From Kaistia terrae (GTDB lineage: Bacteria; Pseudomonadota; Alphaproteobacteria; Rhizobiales; Kaistiaceae): DNA of 64,000 nucleotides. The position numbers were made by a program, and so were the translations under genes. Each line of letters begins with the position of its first letter. Position 1 is the stretch's first letter. Location of the stretch: assembly GCF_026344005.1 (NCBI RefSeq), contig NZ_JAPKNH010000005.1, forward strand, positions 124,001-188,000, in the 5' to 3' direction. The notes under the pieces are model-generated. The model searched no databases, was not told the DNA's origin, and worked only from the letters and a program-made list of their open reading frames with translations. Below, one piece after another: positions 26,817 to 35,345 of this stretch.

Positions 26817-27746
26817 ATGCCGAAGTTCATTCTTGCCAAGCTGGCGCGGGCCTTTCTCACCATCATGATGGTGATGACCTTCGCTTTTATCGTTCTGCGG
26901 CTTTCAGGCGATCCGGCCCAGGTTCTGCTGGGCCCCGACGCGCCCCTCGACGCGGTCATAGCCTTTCGTGAACGCTGGGGGCTCAATGATCCGATCTGGA
27001 AGCAGTACCTTGCCTATCTGACCCAGATCATGCGGCTCGACTTCGGCGTCTCGATGCGCAGTCAGACGCCTGCCATCAACCTCGTGCTCGAACGCGTGCC
27101 GGCAACCCTTGCCCTGACGATTCCGGCGCTGATCCTGAAGCTCGGCATCGGTATCCCTGCCGGCGTCTATGCGGCGCTCCACCGGGGCAGCCTGGCGGAC
27201 CGGGGTGTGATCATGCTGTCGATCTTCGGCTTCACCATTCCCTCGTTTGTGCTGGGACTGGTCCTGGTGCTGATCTTCGCGGTCAGCCTGACCTGGCTGC
27301 CATCGGGAGGGCAAGACACCTATTGGCATGCGGTCCTGCCCATCATCACCCTGTCTATTGGGGGGATCGGCATTCTGGCGCGGTTTTCCCGTTCGGCCAT
27401 GATCGAGGTGCTGGGCCAGCCTTATATCCGCACGGCGATGTCGAAGGGCCTGCCATGGCGCGACGTCGTCTGGAAACATGCTTTGCCCAATGCCGCCGTG
27501 CCGATCGTCACCTTGGTGGGCTTCATGGTCGGCGCTCTGATCGCCGGCGCGGTGGTGGTCGAAAGCATCTTCGCCTGGCCCGGAGTGGGGCGCCTGATCG
27601 TGATTTCCGTCGCCAACCGGGATCTGGCTGTGGTGCAGGCGCTGCTGCTGGTCATCGCCGCGTCGATGGTCATCGCCAATCTTCTGGTCGATGTCGCCTA
27701 TGGCCTGCTGGACCCGCGCCTGCGCTCCAAGCGCGCTGCTCACTGA
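26817..27746 (+). CDS. Oligopeptide-class ABC permease 1 (DppB-like)
   Basis: A 309-residue inner-membrane permease. The DppB N-terminus (FILAKLARAFLTIMMVMTFA, FIVLRLSGDP) is followed by GLNDPIWKQYLAYLTQIMRL and DFGVSMRSQTP. The EAA loop region is RTAMSKGLPWRDVVWKHALP, then AGAVVVESIFAWPGVGRLI. Six hydrophobic segments fit the family. Confidence 0.9.
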   Translation: MPKFILAKLARAFLTIMMVMTFAFIVLRLSGDPAQVLLGPDAPLDAVIAFRERWGLNDPIWKQYLAYLTQIMRLDFGVSMRSQTPAINLVLERVPATLALTIPALILKLGIGIPAGVYAALHRGSLADRGVIMLSIFGFTIPSFVLGLVLVLIFAVSLTWLPSGGQDTYWHAVLPIITLSIGGIGILARFSRSAMIEVLGQPYIRTAMSKGLPWRDVVWKHALPNAAVPIVTLVGFMVGALIAGAVVVESIFAWPGVGRLIVISVANRDLAVVQALLLVIAASMVIANLLVDVAYGLLDPRLRSKRAAH

Positions 27747-27758
27747 GAGAAGCTTTCC

Positions 27759-28619
27759 ATGTCCCTCGCAATCGCCGCGCCCAAACCTGGGATCTTCACC
27801 CGCTTGCGACTGAAGGTCCCGTTCCTGATCGCTGTCGCCATCGTCTGGCTGTTGATCATCGTGTTCGTGGCGGTCTTTGCTGACGTCATCCGCCCCTATC
27901 CGATCAGCCAGATGAACTTGGCGCATCGCTTGGCCCCGATGGGCACGCCGGGCTATTGGCTCGGTACGGACGAACTTGGCCGCGATGTGCTGTCGCGATT
28001 GATCCAGTCGATCCGCGTCTCGCTGGTCATCGCGTTCGGGGCGACGATACTCTCCGCGGTCTTCGGCACCGCACTTGGATTTCTGGCGGCGCAGTTTCGC
28101 GGCTGGGTCGAGCATGTCGTGGTGGCCATGGCGGACTTTCAGGCCGCCCTGCCATTCATGATCATGTCGCTGGCGGTCTTGGCCTTCTTCGGGTCCTCGA
28201 TGGTGCTGCTGGTCTGCCTGATGGGCTTTTACGGCTGGGAGCGCTACGCCCGCATTGCCCGGGGGCTGGCGATTTCGGCCTCCGCCCAGGGCTATGCGAG
28301 TGCCGTGGTCCAGCTAGGCGCCAAGCCGTCCCGCGTTTACCTCCGTCATATCCTGCCCAACGTCGCCTCGACCCTGATCGTCTCCATGACGCTGACTTTC
28401 CCGGAAGTTATCCTGATGGAATCCGGCCTCAGCTTCCTGGGCCTTGGCGTGCAACCGCCCGAATCCTCGCTTGGCAACATGGTGGGGTTTGGCCGGGAAT
28501 ACTTGACCCGGGCGCCCTGGATCATGCTCGCCCCCTCGCTCGTGATCGTGATGACGACGCTGTCCATCTCGCTTCTGGGCGATTGGCTGCGTGACCGGCT
28601 CGATCCGACCATCCGTTAA
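27759..28619 (+). CDS. Oligopeptide-class ABC permease 2 (DppC-like)
   Basis: A 286-residue partner permease. It opens with a cytoplasmic leader and TM1 (FLIAVAIVWLLIIVFVAVFA), then LGTDELGRDVLSRLIQSIRV (hallmark of DppC proteins). The EAA loop is YASAVVQLGAKPSRVYLRHI, followed by LMESGLSFLGLGVQPPESSL. It is 12 bases downstream of permease 1 and completes the importer. Confidence 0.9.
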   Translation: MSLAIAAPKPGIFTRLRLKVPFLIAVAIVWLLIIVFVAVFADVIRPYPISQMNLAHRLAPMGTPGYWLGTDELGRDVLSRLIQSIRVSLVIAFGATILSAVFGTALGFLAAQFRGWVEHVVVAMADFQAALPFMIMSLAVLAFFGSSMVLLVCLMGFYGWERYARIARGLAISASAQGYASAVVQLGAKPSRVYLRHILPNVASTLIVSMTLTFPEVILMESGLSFLGLGVQPPESSLGNMVGFGREYLTRAPWIMLAPSLVIVMTTLSISLLGDWLRDRLDPTIR

Positions 28620-28653
28620 TTCCCAACCCGATCCGAACTGAAAGTCGAACGAT

Positions 28654-29412
28654 ATGTCTGAAATCATGGCCCATCGCGGCGCGCGCAATCTCTGGGCGGA
28701 AAACTCCTGCCTGGGCTTTCGCGAGACCCTCAAGCACGATTTTGAGGCGATCGAGTTCGACCTTCATCTGACCGACGCGGGTGAACTGGTGGTCATCCAC
28801 GATGCCACGCTCGATCGCACGACCACGGGAACAGGGCCGGTCCGTTCCCTCACATCCGAGAGCCGCAAGGCGATACGGCTGAAGGGTCCGGATGGCGCTT
28901 TGATCGATGAAGGCGTGCCGATTTTCGAGGACGTGCTTGAGATTTTCAGGGATCACCCGAACACCCAGCTCTATGTCGAGTTGAAATCGGATGGCGAAGG
29001 CCGTCCCTATCCGGGGATCGTCGCCAAGGCGGCGGAAATGCTGCGCGCCTACGGCTTGGTGGATCGCTCCTGTCTGCACAGCTTCGACATCCAGGTGGTG
29101 CGCGACGTTCGTGATCTGGCGCCGGAATTCATGCGACTTATCTCGGTCGATCGGGTCTGGGCCGAGCGCCAGGGCGGGCTTGAGGCCTTCATGACCGAGG
29201 TCGATGACCTGGTCGACGTGATCGGGATCCACCATGAGTTGTTCGAAGCCGAATTCGACACAATCGTCCGCGTGCGTGGGCTGGACAGGGTTTCGGTCTG
29301 GACCATCAATGATCCGGACCTGATGCGCCACTGGATCGCGCGCGCGCCGCGTTGGCTGGTCTCCGACAATCCGGTCTTGCTACGCGAACTCATGCGGAAA
29401 GCCCACGCATAA
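28654..29412 (+). CDS. Glycerophosphodiester phosphodiesterase
   Basis: A 252-residue GDPD-family TIM barrel that hydrolyses glycerophosphodiesters to glycerol-3-phosphate and an alcohol. Catalytic landmarks are near the start: MAHRGARNLWAENS (His-Arg and Glu), FEAIEFDLHLTDAGELVVIH (Glu, Asp, His) and DATLDRTTTG. Further down are YVELKSDGEG, LHSFDIQVVRDV and VSVWTINDPDLMR. No signal peptide is visible, so it should be cytoplasmic. It is the last gene of the oligopeptide-class importer operon, which implies that the importer brings in its substrate. Confidence 0.88.
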   Translation: MSEIMAHRGARNLWAENSCLGFRETLKHDFEAIEFDLHLTDAGELVVIHDATLDRTTTGTGPVRSLTSESRKAIRLKGPDGALIDEGVPIFEDVLEIFRDHPNTQLYVELKSDGEGRPYPGIVAKAAEMLRAYGLVDRSCLHSFDIQVVRDVRDLAPEFMRLISVDRVWAERQGGLEAFMTEVDDLVDVIGIHHELFEAEFDTIVRVRGLDRVSVWTINDPDLMRHWIARAPRWLVSDNPVLLRELMRKAHA

Positions 29413-29438
29413 GCCGCTTTGATCGACGTCGAGCCAAT

Positions 29439-29463
29439 GGGCGGTGCCGCGAGGGCGCCGCCC
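29439..29463 (+). terminator. GC-rich hairpin after the GDPD operon
   Basis: A ten-base-pair stem, GGGCGGTGCC / GGCGCCGCCC, with a 5-base loop lies 26 bases past the phosphodiesterase stop. It has no U-tract, so termination is possible but not certain. Confidence 0.4.
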
Positions 29464-29587
29464 GGAGTGCGAGGAAAGCGTCGCGGCCGGCCGTTCATAT
29501 CCATGTTGCCCCTAGGTGAAGGAGCGCTTCCGCCGCGGTTGCGCGACTGCTAGGCTCACGCGGAAAACGACTGCCGGGGAGGCACAC

Positions 29588-30364
29588 GTGCAGGCTGCGT
29601 TCGGGCTGTCCTATGAGACAACGGTGGCGCTCCTGACCTTTCTTTGCCTCAGCGCCGCATCGCTGGGCACCCTCTTGGTTTATGACCGCCTGCCGGCGCA
29701 CCATCGCGATGACAAGACCCTCGACACGGTCCGGCTCGTCGCCAACATCTTCGTCATGCTGAGTTCGCTGGTGCTTGGCCTCATGGTCAGTTCAGCAAGC
29801 AGCAATTTCGCGGAGGTCGACAAGGCGGTCCATGCCTACGCGACCGAAATCATCCTGCTCGACAGAGCCTTGCGCGGCCTTGGTCCCGACGGCGATCCGG
29901 CCCGGGCCGAACTCCTAAGCTATGTCACGGTTATCGTGGGTTCACGCGGTGTCGAGAGGCCCGCATTGCCCGCCGAAAACAAGTCTGCGGAGGCGACACT
30001 TCGCGACATCGGCGTTAAGCTGGCGGCGCTCCGGCCGAGCGACCCGGAGATGATATCGGGGCGCGAGCAGGCGAAGGCGCAGGTCAACACGCTGTTGCGC
30101 TCCCGTTGGGGACTCGTCGATCGAACGGAAGGCTCCGTCCCCTTTCCATTGGTCGTGTCGCTGGTTCTTTGGCTCAGCATGACGATGGCAAGCTTCGGCT
30201 ATCGCGCCCCGAAGAACGCGGTCGTGATGACCAGCTTCGTCGTTGCATCCATGTTGCTAGCCGGAGCGATCCTCCTGATCCTCGACATGGCCAAGCCGTT
30301 CGATGGTCCCATCCAGGCCTCGTCAGAACCCTTCATTCGCGCGCTCGCCGAACTGAAACTTTAG
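29588..30364 (+). CDS. DUF4239 (bestrophin-like) membrane protein
   Basis: A 258-residue inner-membrane protein with a TM segment at each end of the N-terminal region (TVALLTFLCLSAASLGTLLV and LVANIFVMLSSLVLGLMVSS). A soluble stretch of about 110 residues follows (VHAYATEIILLDRALRGLGP), then two TM segments (PFPLVVSLVLWLSMTMASFG and VVMTSFVVASMLLAGAILLI). Arrangement and length fit DUF4239. I chose GTG, which follows GGGGAGG; a longer frame begins at 29516. Function is unknown. It is monocistronic, upstream of the signalling block. Confidence 0.72.
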   Translation: MQAAFGLSYETTVALLTFLCLSAASLGTLLVYDRLPAHHRDDKTLDTVRLVANIFVMLSSLVLGLMVSSASSNFAEVDKAVHAYATEIILLDRALRGLGPDGDPARAELLSYVTVIVGSRGVERPALPAENKSAEATLRDIGVKLAALRPSDPEMISGREQAKAQVNTLLRSRWGLVDRTEGSVPFPLVVSLVLWLSMTMASFGYRAPKNAVVMTSFVVASMLLAGAILLILDMAKPFDGPIQASSEPFIRALAELKL

Positions 30365-30636
30365 ATACGAGCTGTGGAAAGGCCTGGCCGCGGAATCGTG
30401 CCAGAATCCTCGATATAGCCCGGTGTCGGGCGTCTCGTTCAATTTATCAGCGCATAAATAGCGACTAGATCGAGAAGGCAGGCTACCGCTTGTCGAAACG
30501 TCGGCGTACACACATAAAGTCGATATCGATCACACTCGTCCGCCGTTTCCAACAACTCTGGTGCAGCGCGGTTGTTGACGTTCACGTGCCAATGCTACCG
30601 TAAGAGGCCTTCTGTGTTTCTAAGGCGCCAGCACCG

Positions 30637-32808
30637 ATGCCCAAGATAGTCATTGTCGACGACAGCTCGACCAATCAGCGCATCTATTCGAAGCTGGCGA
30701 GGCAGCTGGAGTCGGATCCGGACATCCGTACGTTCGGAAATCCTCGGAAGGCGCTTGAGTGGCTGGCCGAGAACACGGTTGATCTGATCATCACCGACTA
30801 CAAGATGCCCGCGATGTCAGGCGCGGCTCTCGCTGCGGCCATCCGGGAGGATGCCCGCAACTGGGACGTCCCGGTCATCGTCATCACGGCTTATAGTGAT
30901 CAGGAGTTTAGGGTCACCGCGCTCGAGGCTGGCGCGACGGATTTCCTGCTCAGCCCGGTGGACCATGTCGAATTCCTGGCGCGAGCCAAGAATCTCCTGA
31001 AGCTCCGGGCCCAGCAACTGCTCATCGCCAAGCGGGCAGACCAGCTGGAGTCGAACCTGAACATCAAGGAGCAACTGCTGCGGGAAAGCCGCGAGGCGCT
31101 GGCCCAGGTCATCGACACGGTCCCGGCCATGATCAATGCTACCGACCGCGATGGACGTTGCGTCTTCGTCAACGCCCATCAGGCCGCCTTTTTCGGCAAG
31201 GTACCTGGGGACCTGGTCGGCCAGCCCATCGAGGCGCTTCTGGGCGAGGAGCGGGCTCATATCAGCCGTCGGCTCGACCAACTGGTGCTCAAGACGGGTC
31301 GCTCGATCTCTTCCCGCCAGGAGGATGTCTGGGCACCCAATGGCGAGCATCGGATCTACCTGACGAGCAAGGCTCCGCTCTATGATGGGATGGGAGAGAT
31401 CGCGAGCGTTCTCTCGACATCGATCGACATCACCGAGCAGCGCCACGCCGAGCGACGCCTGCTTCATATCGTCAACCATGATCCGCTCACCGGCCTGCCG
31501 AACCGCCTGATGCTGCGCGACCATTTGCGGCGCGAACTGGCGCGCGGCCGGCGCGGCGACCAGAATTTTGCCCTGCATTTCATCGATCTCGACCGCTTCA
31601 AGGCCGTCAATGATGCGCACGGCCATCACCGGGGTGACGAACTGCTGCAGCGTGTCGCCGAAGCGCTGACGGAACTGGTCGGTGACAACCACACCGTGGC
31701 GCGACTTGGCGGTGACGAATTCGCCATTCTTCAGCCCGACATCGACGGGCCGGATGATGCCGGTCGTCTGGCCCAGTCGATTCTCGATTTGCTCAATAGC
31801 GAAGAAAACAGTCCGCTTTCCCTCAACATCGGCGCCAGCATCGGCGTCACCCTGGCCCCCCTCGACGGGACGGACCCGGACGAACTGCTGAAGAATTCGG
31901 ATCAGGCGATGTATCTCGCCAAATCCCTGGGCGGCGGCACATGGCGCTTCTTCGCGGCTGATATGCGCCCGCGCGCATCCCAGACGGCGCACCTCGAAAC
32001 CGAGCTGCGCGGCGCGCTTTCGCGTCGGGAATTCGTGCTCCACTACCAGCCGCAGATCGATCTGCGCACCCAGAAGGTCGTCGGCGTCGAGGCGCTATTG
32101 CGCTGGCAGCACCCGCAGCGCGGTCTGCTGGCCCCCGGCTCCTTCCTGGGACTAGCAGAGGAGACGGGCCTGATCCTGCCCATCAACGAATGGGTCCTGA
32201 ACGAGGCCTGCCGCCAGGGCGCGGCCTGGGAGGCCTCCGGCCTTGGCGACCTGCGCGTCGCGGTCAACATGTCGCCCATCCAGTTCAAGCGTCAGGGCGT
32301 GGAAAGCCTGGTCAAGGATGCCCTGCGGGCCAGCGGCATGCGGCCAACCTCGCTGGAGCTGGAACTGACGGAAGGCATTCTGCTCGGCCATGACGAGCAG
32401 ATCGTCAAGCAGATGAATGTGCTGCGGTCGCTCGGCGTCACCCTGTCGGTGGACGATTTCGGTACCGGCTATTCCTCGCTCAGCTATCTGCGCAGCTTCC
32501 CACTGCACCGGCTGAAGATCGATCGTTCCTTCGTGCAGGATTTGGGAAGCGATCCCAGCGCGCTGGCGATCGTGCGGACCATTATCGACCTCGGCCATAT
32601 CCTGCATCTCCAGGTCCTCGCCGAAGGTGTCGAGGCAGAGCACCAGCTTTCGCTTCTGCGCCTCGAGGGGTGTGACGAGGTGCAGGGGTACTATTTCAGC
32701 CGGCCGATCCCGGCCGATGCATTCGCCGTCTGGATGATGCAGTATGTCAGCGTAAACTCCGGGCCCGCGCCGGGCTCGACGGAGAATGAGCATGCGAGCG
32801 CCGGCTAG
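30637..32808 (+). CDS. Response regulator REC-PAS-GGDEF-EAL (cyclic-di-GMP output of a DSF-type system)
   Basis: A 723-residue cytoplasmic protein with four domains. Residues 1-125 are a receiver: acidic VDDSS, phospho-acceptor Asp54 in IITDYKMPAMSG, and a conserved ITAY segment. Its wording (FGNPRKALEWL, EAGATDFLLSP, LLKLRAQQ) recalls the receiver of RpfG. A short coiled linker leads to a PAS domain (about 150-275). The GGDEF domain follows, with intact active site RLGGDEFAI (about 356-364). The EAL domain has GVEALLRWQHP, LTEGILL, DDFGTGYSSLSYLRS, KIDRSFV and AEGVE, so both diguanylate cyclase and phosphodiesterase residues are kept. The RpfC-like sensor gene overlaps its 3' end, which marks it as the cognate output. 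A PAS-GGDEF-EAL protein is the DSF receptor RpfR in Burkholderia; here a receiver is added. Confidence 0.88.
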   Translation: MPKIVIVDDSSTNQRIYSKLARQLESDPDIRTFGNPRKALEWLAENTVDLIITDYKMPAMSGAALAAAIREDARNWDVPVIVITAYSDQEFRVTALEAGATDFLLSPVDHVEFLARAKNLLKLRAQQLLIAKRADQLESNLNIKEQLLRESREALAQVIDTVPAMINATDRDGRCVFVNAHQAAFFGKVPGDLVGQPIEALLGEERAHISRRLDQLVLKTGRSISSRQEDVWAPNGEHRIYLTSKAPLYDGMGEIASVLSTSIDITEQRHAERRLLHIVNHDPLTGLPNRLMLRDHLRRELARGRRGDQNFALHFIDLDRFKAVNDAHGHHRGDELLQRVAEALTELVGDNHTVARLGGDEFAILQPDIDGPDDAGRLAQSILDLLNSEENSPLSLNIGASIGVTLAPLDGTDPDELLKNSDQAMYLAKSLGGGTWRFFAADMRPRASQTAHLETELRGALSRREFVLHYQPQIDLRTQKVVGVEALLRWQHPQRGLLAPGSFLGLAEETGLILPINEWVLNEACRQGAAWEASGLGDLRVAVNMSPIQFKRQGVESLVKDALRASGMRPTSLELELTEGILLGHDEQIVKQMNVLRSLGVTLSVDDFGTGYSSLSYLRSFPLHRLKIDRSFVQDLGSDPSALAIVRTIIDLGHILHLQVLAEGVEAEHQLSLLRLEGCDEVQGYYFSRPIPADAFAVWMMQYVSVNSGPAPGSTENEHASAG

Positions 32809-35299
32809 GGTGCTCCAGGCGTTGGCCGCACCGTTCCGCTGGATGGCTGCACGATTGCGGGGCCGACCTGACAGCGAGCACGAGATGAGCTTTAACCGGC
32901 TCGTCTTCGCCATCATCATCGTCATCGTGCTGCTCGTAAACCGCAGCAGCGATGCCATGGATTATTCCCTGGACGTGATGGCGCTTTACTTCTTCCTGGC
33001 GTTGGGCGTGCTTGGACATATCCTGCTGTATCCGGGCAGTTCGCGCGGCAGGCGCATCTTCGCGCTGTTGATGGATTGCGGCTTTCTCTCCTGGCAATTG
33101 CATCTGGGCGGTGGCGTCGCCGCGCTTTTCTTCCCAATCTACCTCTGGGTCATCTTCGGTAACGGCTTCCGGTTCGGCCTGACCTCGCTCGCCATCGCCA
33201 TCCCTGTCGCGACCGTCTGTTTCGGCGTCGTGGTCCTGACGACGCCGTTCTGGTTCGAGCGCTGGCATCTCTCTGTCGGATTGCTCGGAGGGCTCGTCAT
33301 CCTGCCCGCCTATGCCGGCACGCTGATCCGCAAGCTCTCGCTGGCGACCCAGGCCGCCGAGGAGGCCAGCCAGGCCAAGAGCCTGTTCCTCGCGAGTGTC
33401 AGCCACGAACTGCGCACGCCGCTTACCGCTATCGTCGGCATGACGGGGCTGCTTCGCGGCACGCCGCTCGGCGCCGAGCAGCGCGATATGGTCGAGACGG
33501 TGGATGTCGCGACCCGCTCGCTCCAGTCGCTGATCAACAGTCTTCTCGACCTCTCCCGTATCGAGGCGGGGCGCATGCCGGTGTCGAACGGAGCGGTCGA
33601 CCTGCTTGCGCTGCTCGTCGATGCGCGCCGACTGGTCGAAAGCCAGGTGCGCGAACGGGGGCTGACTTTCGGCATCTACGTCACGCCGCGCACGCCGCTG
33701 CACCTCTTCGGCAGCCGGCAGCACCTGCACGAGATCCTGGTCAATCTGGTCGGCAACGCCGTGAAGTTCACGCGCGAGGGCGGCGTGAGCATCGCGGTCG
33801 ACGGCCACCTGGAGGAGGACGGCAGCCTTCGTCTGATCATGGAGGTCACCGATACCGGCATCGGCATCGCGCCGAAGGACCAGGAGCGCATCTTCGAGGA
33901 CTTCACCCAGGCCAATTCCAGCATCATGAACCGCTTTGGCGGCACCGGCCTTGGGCTGGCCATCGCGCGGCGACTGGTGGAACTGCTGGGCGGTTCGATC
34001 TCGGTGGAAAGCGTGCTGGGTGAAGGCAGTACCTTCCGCTTCGACATCGCCGCCTTGCCGCTGCTGGATGAACAGCCATTGGCGGACGAGTCATGGCGCG
34101 AGCGCGGTGTCGTGCTGGTCTGCCGGGATCCCGCACCGCTGGCGGGACTGGTGAGCACACTTTCCTCGCTCGGCGTGACGCCCCTGATCGCCGATCCGCG
34201 CCTTGGGCCGGCGCGCATGTTCCCCTCGCAGGCCGCCAGCGCCGTTCGCCTGCTGTTCGATCCCGATAGCCAGAACCTGCCGCTGGCGTCCACCGGCGCA
34301 AGCGGGTCCTCGTCGAAAGTCGTTGTGATCCAGCCGCAGGCTGACCCAACGCTGCCTGGTATCGCGATCCGGCAGCGTTGCGTCAGCCTGCTTTCGGAAC
34401 ACCCGACGGAGGCGGAACTGCGCGGCGCCTTGACCATCGCCTGCCGGCTGGCCGCGCCTGCGCTATCGCTCGCCCAACCCGCGACACCGCGTCCGGTTCG
34501 GCCGAGCCGGCCCCGCCGGATCCTGCTGGCGGACGACAATCGCATCAACCAGCGCGTCTTCTCCCGTATCCTGGAGGCGGCGGGTCACTCCGTCGTGCTG
34601 GCGGAGACGGGAGATCAGGCGCTCGACCTGCTGGAGGAAAGGGCGGATCGGCTCGACATCGTGCTGATGGACTTCAACATGCCCGACACGGACGGGCTCG
34701 AAGCCACCAAGCTCTACCGCATGATGGCCACGGGCGACCGCCGGCTTCCGATTGTCGGTCTGACGGCCGACGCCACCGCCATGAACGACAATCGCTGGCG
34801 CGAGGCCGGCATGGATGACTGCCTGATCAAGCCGGTAGAACCCGCCGCGCTGCTCGCTGCCATCGACAGGATCGCTGGTGACGGGCCCGACAAATTCGTT
34901 CCTGGCGAAGCGCCGCGGCTCACCCTGGTTCGTACGACAGCTCTTCCCAGCTTGGACGAAAAGGCGACGGAGAGACTGCAGAGGCTCGGCAGCGCGGAAT
35001 TCGTGCGCGAACTGATGGAGGATTATCTCGCCGACGCCGAGATCATTCTCGACAGCTTGGTCAAAAGTGTTGCCCGCGGCGACCTGGAGTCCTTCCGCAG
35101 TGAAGACCATGCGTTGCAGAGCAGCTCGGCAAACATCGGCGCTCTCGCTCTCGGCAGCATTTGCGCGCCCTGGAGAGGGCTGCGCGGCGAAGAACTGCAA
35201 GCTGGCGCCGAAGAATTCACGCGGCTGGCCAGGGCGGAGCTGAGGCGGACGCAGAAAGCCATGCGCGTCTATTCGGCGCGCGAGGCTGGTCTGGGGTAA
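32786..35299 (+). CDS. RpfC-like hybrid sensor histidine kinase (DSF receptor candidate)
   Basis: An inner-membrane hybrid kinase of about 835 residues. The N-terminal ~180 residues hold several TM helices (FAIIIVIVLLV, ALYFFLALGVLGHILL, PVATVCFGVVVL). The HisKA domain carries His207 in ASVSHELRTPLTAIVG, followed by an HATPase with LHEILVNLVGNAVKFT, DTGIGIAPKDQ and GGTGLGLAIARRL. A receiver has ILLADDNRINQ and the phospho-Asp in VLMDFNMPDTDG. The C-terminus is an Hpt domain with its His in EDHALQSSSANIGAL. This TM-HK-REC-Hpt order is that of RpfC. It overlaps the upstream regulator by about 20 bases; the ATG at 32792, seven bases after GGAGA, may be the true start. It ends in a convergent hairpin shared with the rpfF-like gene. 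Confidence 0.88.
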   Translation: MSMRAPARVLQALAAPFRWMAARLRGRPDSEHEMSFNRLVFAIIIVIVLLVNRSSDAMDYSLDVMALYFFLALGVLGHILLYPGSSRGRRIFALLMDCGFLSWQLHLGGGVAALFFPIYLWVIFGNGFRFGLTSLAIAIPVATVCFGVVVLTTPFWFERWHLSVGLLGGLVILPAYAGTLIRKLSLATQAAEEASQAKSLFLASVSHELRTPLTAIVGMTGLLRGTPLGAEQRDMVETVDVATRSLQSLINSLLDLSRIEAGRMPVSNGAVDLLALLVDARRLVESQVRERGLTFGIYVTPRTPLHLFGSRQHLHEILVNLVGNAVKFTREGGVSIAVDGHLEEDGSLRLIMEVTDTGIGIAPKDQERIFEDFTQANSSIMNRFGGTGLGLAIARRLVELLGGSISVESVLGEGSTFRFDIAALPLLDEQPLADESWRERGVVLVCRDPAPLAGLVSTLSSLGVTPLIADPRLGPARMFPSQAASAVRLLFDPDSQNLPLASTGASGSSSKVVVIQPQADPTLPGIAIRQRCVSLLSEHPTEAELRGALTIACRLAAPALSLAQPATPRPVRPSRPRRILLADDNRINQRVFSRILEAAGHSVVLAETGDQALDLLEERADRLDIVLMDFNMPDTDGLEATKLYRMMATGDRRLPIVGLTADATAMNDNRWREAGMDDCLIKPVEPAALLAAIDRIAGDGPDKFVPGEAPRLTLVRTTALPSLDEKATERLQRLGSAEFVRELMEDYLADAEIILDSLVKSVARGDLESFRSEDHALQSSSANIGALALGSICAPWRGLRGEELQAGAEEFTRLARAELRRTQKAMRVYSAREAGLG

Positions 35300-35311
35300 C
35301 CGAAGACGGCT

Positions 35312-35337
35312 GGCGATGCGCCCGGGGGCGCATCGCC
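35312..35337. terminator. Bidirectional hairpin between rpfC-like and rpfF-like genes
   Basis: The inverted repeat GGCGATGCGCCC / GGGCGCATCGCC sits midway in the 46-base gap between the two convergent genes. U-tracts are weak on both sides. Confidence 0.6.
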
Positions 35338-35345
35338 AATCGGAC

